Source: RH2-MAG17b sp050745265 (lineage in GTDB: Bacteria; Acidobacteriota; Terriglobia; UBA7540). Taken from it: a stretch of 64,000 nucleotides of DNA. The translations under genes and the position numbers were made by a program. Shown here in pieces: positions 63,460-64,000 of the stretch (positions are counted from its first letter, which is position 1; every line of letters starts with the position of its first letter). The notes beneath the pieces were generated by a model. The model did no database searches. It saw nothing but the letters and a program-made list of their open reading frames with translations, and had not been told where the DNA came from. The DNA lies in assembly GCA_050745265.1 (NCBI GenBank), contig JBOGKE010000106.1:7825-71824 (forward strand). Reading direction: 5' to 3'.

Positions 63460-64000
63460 TTACATCCGAGTCCGTTCATTGGCGGGCAACAACACGCGAT
63501 CCACCGCCAGCCCGCTTGGCGTGGCGACGGGGCGTTGAACGCGGCCCGTGTAATCGTCCACGCTCGACCAAGGCCACTCCTCCGGCCGGCTTACCAAACC
63601 TGCCTTCACGGGATTCCCATGGATATACTCTACCTTTGCGTTGTACTCCTCCACGGTGCCGAGAGCTCGATCAAAGCCTGCCCTGAGCGGGTCGAAGGGA
63701 AGCGGGGCTGCCACAGCCTCCCCGTTTCGGGTCGGGAATGGTTAATCCGCCTGGTCGCGCCATCCTTGATGGCTTCCATCACACGCGATATCGTCCGCGG
63801 ATGGCGCGGATAGAAAATGGCGTGCCAGTGGTCCGGGAGGAACACCCAGGCGGTGAGAAGAGACCTGTGTTCGGCCCGCCGTTCCGCGATCACCTGTGCC
63901 AAGGTGGCGAATTCTGAATCCGCAAGATGCCGTCGCCGTGGCAAGACTCGGCAGGCGATGAAGAACCAACGATCCGAGAGCACCAGGCGCCGAAGCCGCG
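63460..64000 (-). pseudogene. REP-associated tyrosine transposase (RAYT), frameshifted and partial
   Basis: The minus strand reads VLSDRWFFIACRVLPRRRHL, then the HUH motif DHWHAIFYP and GATRRINHSRPETGRLWQ. After a frame change the family C-terminus appears: DRALGTVEEYNAKVEYIHGN and PVKAGLVSRPEEWPWSSVDD. The two parts are joined by an insertion of 23 bp at 63676-63698 (a CGCTCAGG-type repeat), which breaks the frame. The catalytic Tyr region cannot be placed with certainty. The 5' end runs off the window. Confidence 0.8.

Overview
This window looks like a chromosomal segment of a high-GC member of the Acidobacteriota (Terriglobia / Bryobacterales / Solibacter-like), probably a soil organism. 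The support is mixed. There is a very large Oar-like TonB-dependent receptor with an N-terminal carboxypeptidase-regulatory domain, a DUF3106 protein beside an ECF sigma/anti-sigma pair, tricorn-type S41 proteases, and futalosine-pathway menaquinone genes (mqnA, mqnC). There is also a tmRNA with the tag ANTQFALAA, and the intergenic spaces are full of short palindromic repeats. No rRNA, tRNA or CRISPR array was found.

Layout. 1-5.8 kb: partial DUF3142 lipoprotein, a REP-like repeat pair, a tricorn-like protease and a membrane-anchored spermidine-synthase-like protein. 6.0-11.8 kb: a glycan-type group (TPR-methyltransferase, a GT2-GT4 double glycosyltransferase, a coiled-coil protein, an FkbM methyltransferase). 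11.9-14.9 kb: FAD-linked oxidase, MOSC protein and an MbfA-like ferritin/VIT1 iron exporter. 15.1-15.9 kb: the ssrA (tmRNA) gene, an inverted copy of its 3' end, and a truncated GIY-YIG gene. 16.0-17.7 kb: ECF sigma - zinc-finger anti-sigma - DUF3106 operon. 18.0-23.5 kb: nucleotide-sugar dehydrogenase and TonB receptor. 23.9-30.9 kb: GT4 glycosyltransferase, glycogen-debranching-type enzyme, GH35-like glycosidase and a RodZ-like protein.

30.95-52.4 kb: a 21.4-kb block with all genes on the minus strand, encoding a complete tailed-phage particle. Read in the direction of transcription it holds endolysin, winged-helix protein, small and large terminase (Mu gp27/gp28-like), amphipathic protein, holin-like protein, lipoprotein, a papain-like C1A peptidase and a portal (Mu gp29/DUF935-like). 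Then come a Mu I-like protease/scaffold, decoration protein, major capsid, connectors, tail tube, a G/GT-type chaperone pair with a likely +1 frameshift and a short tape measure. Small tail proteins, a 1436-residue tail hub that seems to contain an alpha/alpha-barrel glycosidase-like domain, and two distal proteins complete it. No integrase, transposase, repressor or replication gene is present. The block is therefore either a prophage remnant or a domesticated, gene-transfer-agent-like particle, and it is the most interesting part of the window.

52.8-62.1 kb: housekeeping again, with a secreted acidobacterial protein, mqnA-mqnC, galK with an MFS transporter, an outer-membrane beta-barrel protein and rpoD. 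62.4-64.0 kb: a decayed accessory patch with a short truncated-looking gene, a REP-like pair that has removed the start of a brnT toxin gene (brnA survives), and a REP-associated transposase (RAYT) gene broken by a 23-bp insertion of another small repeat.
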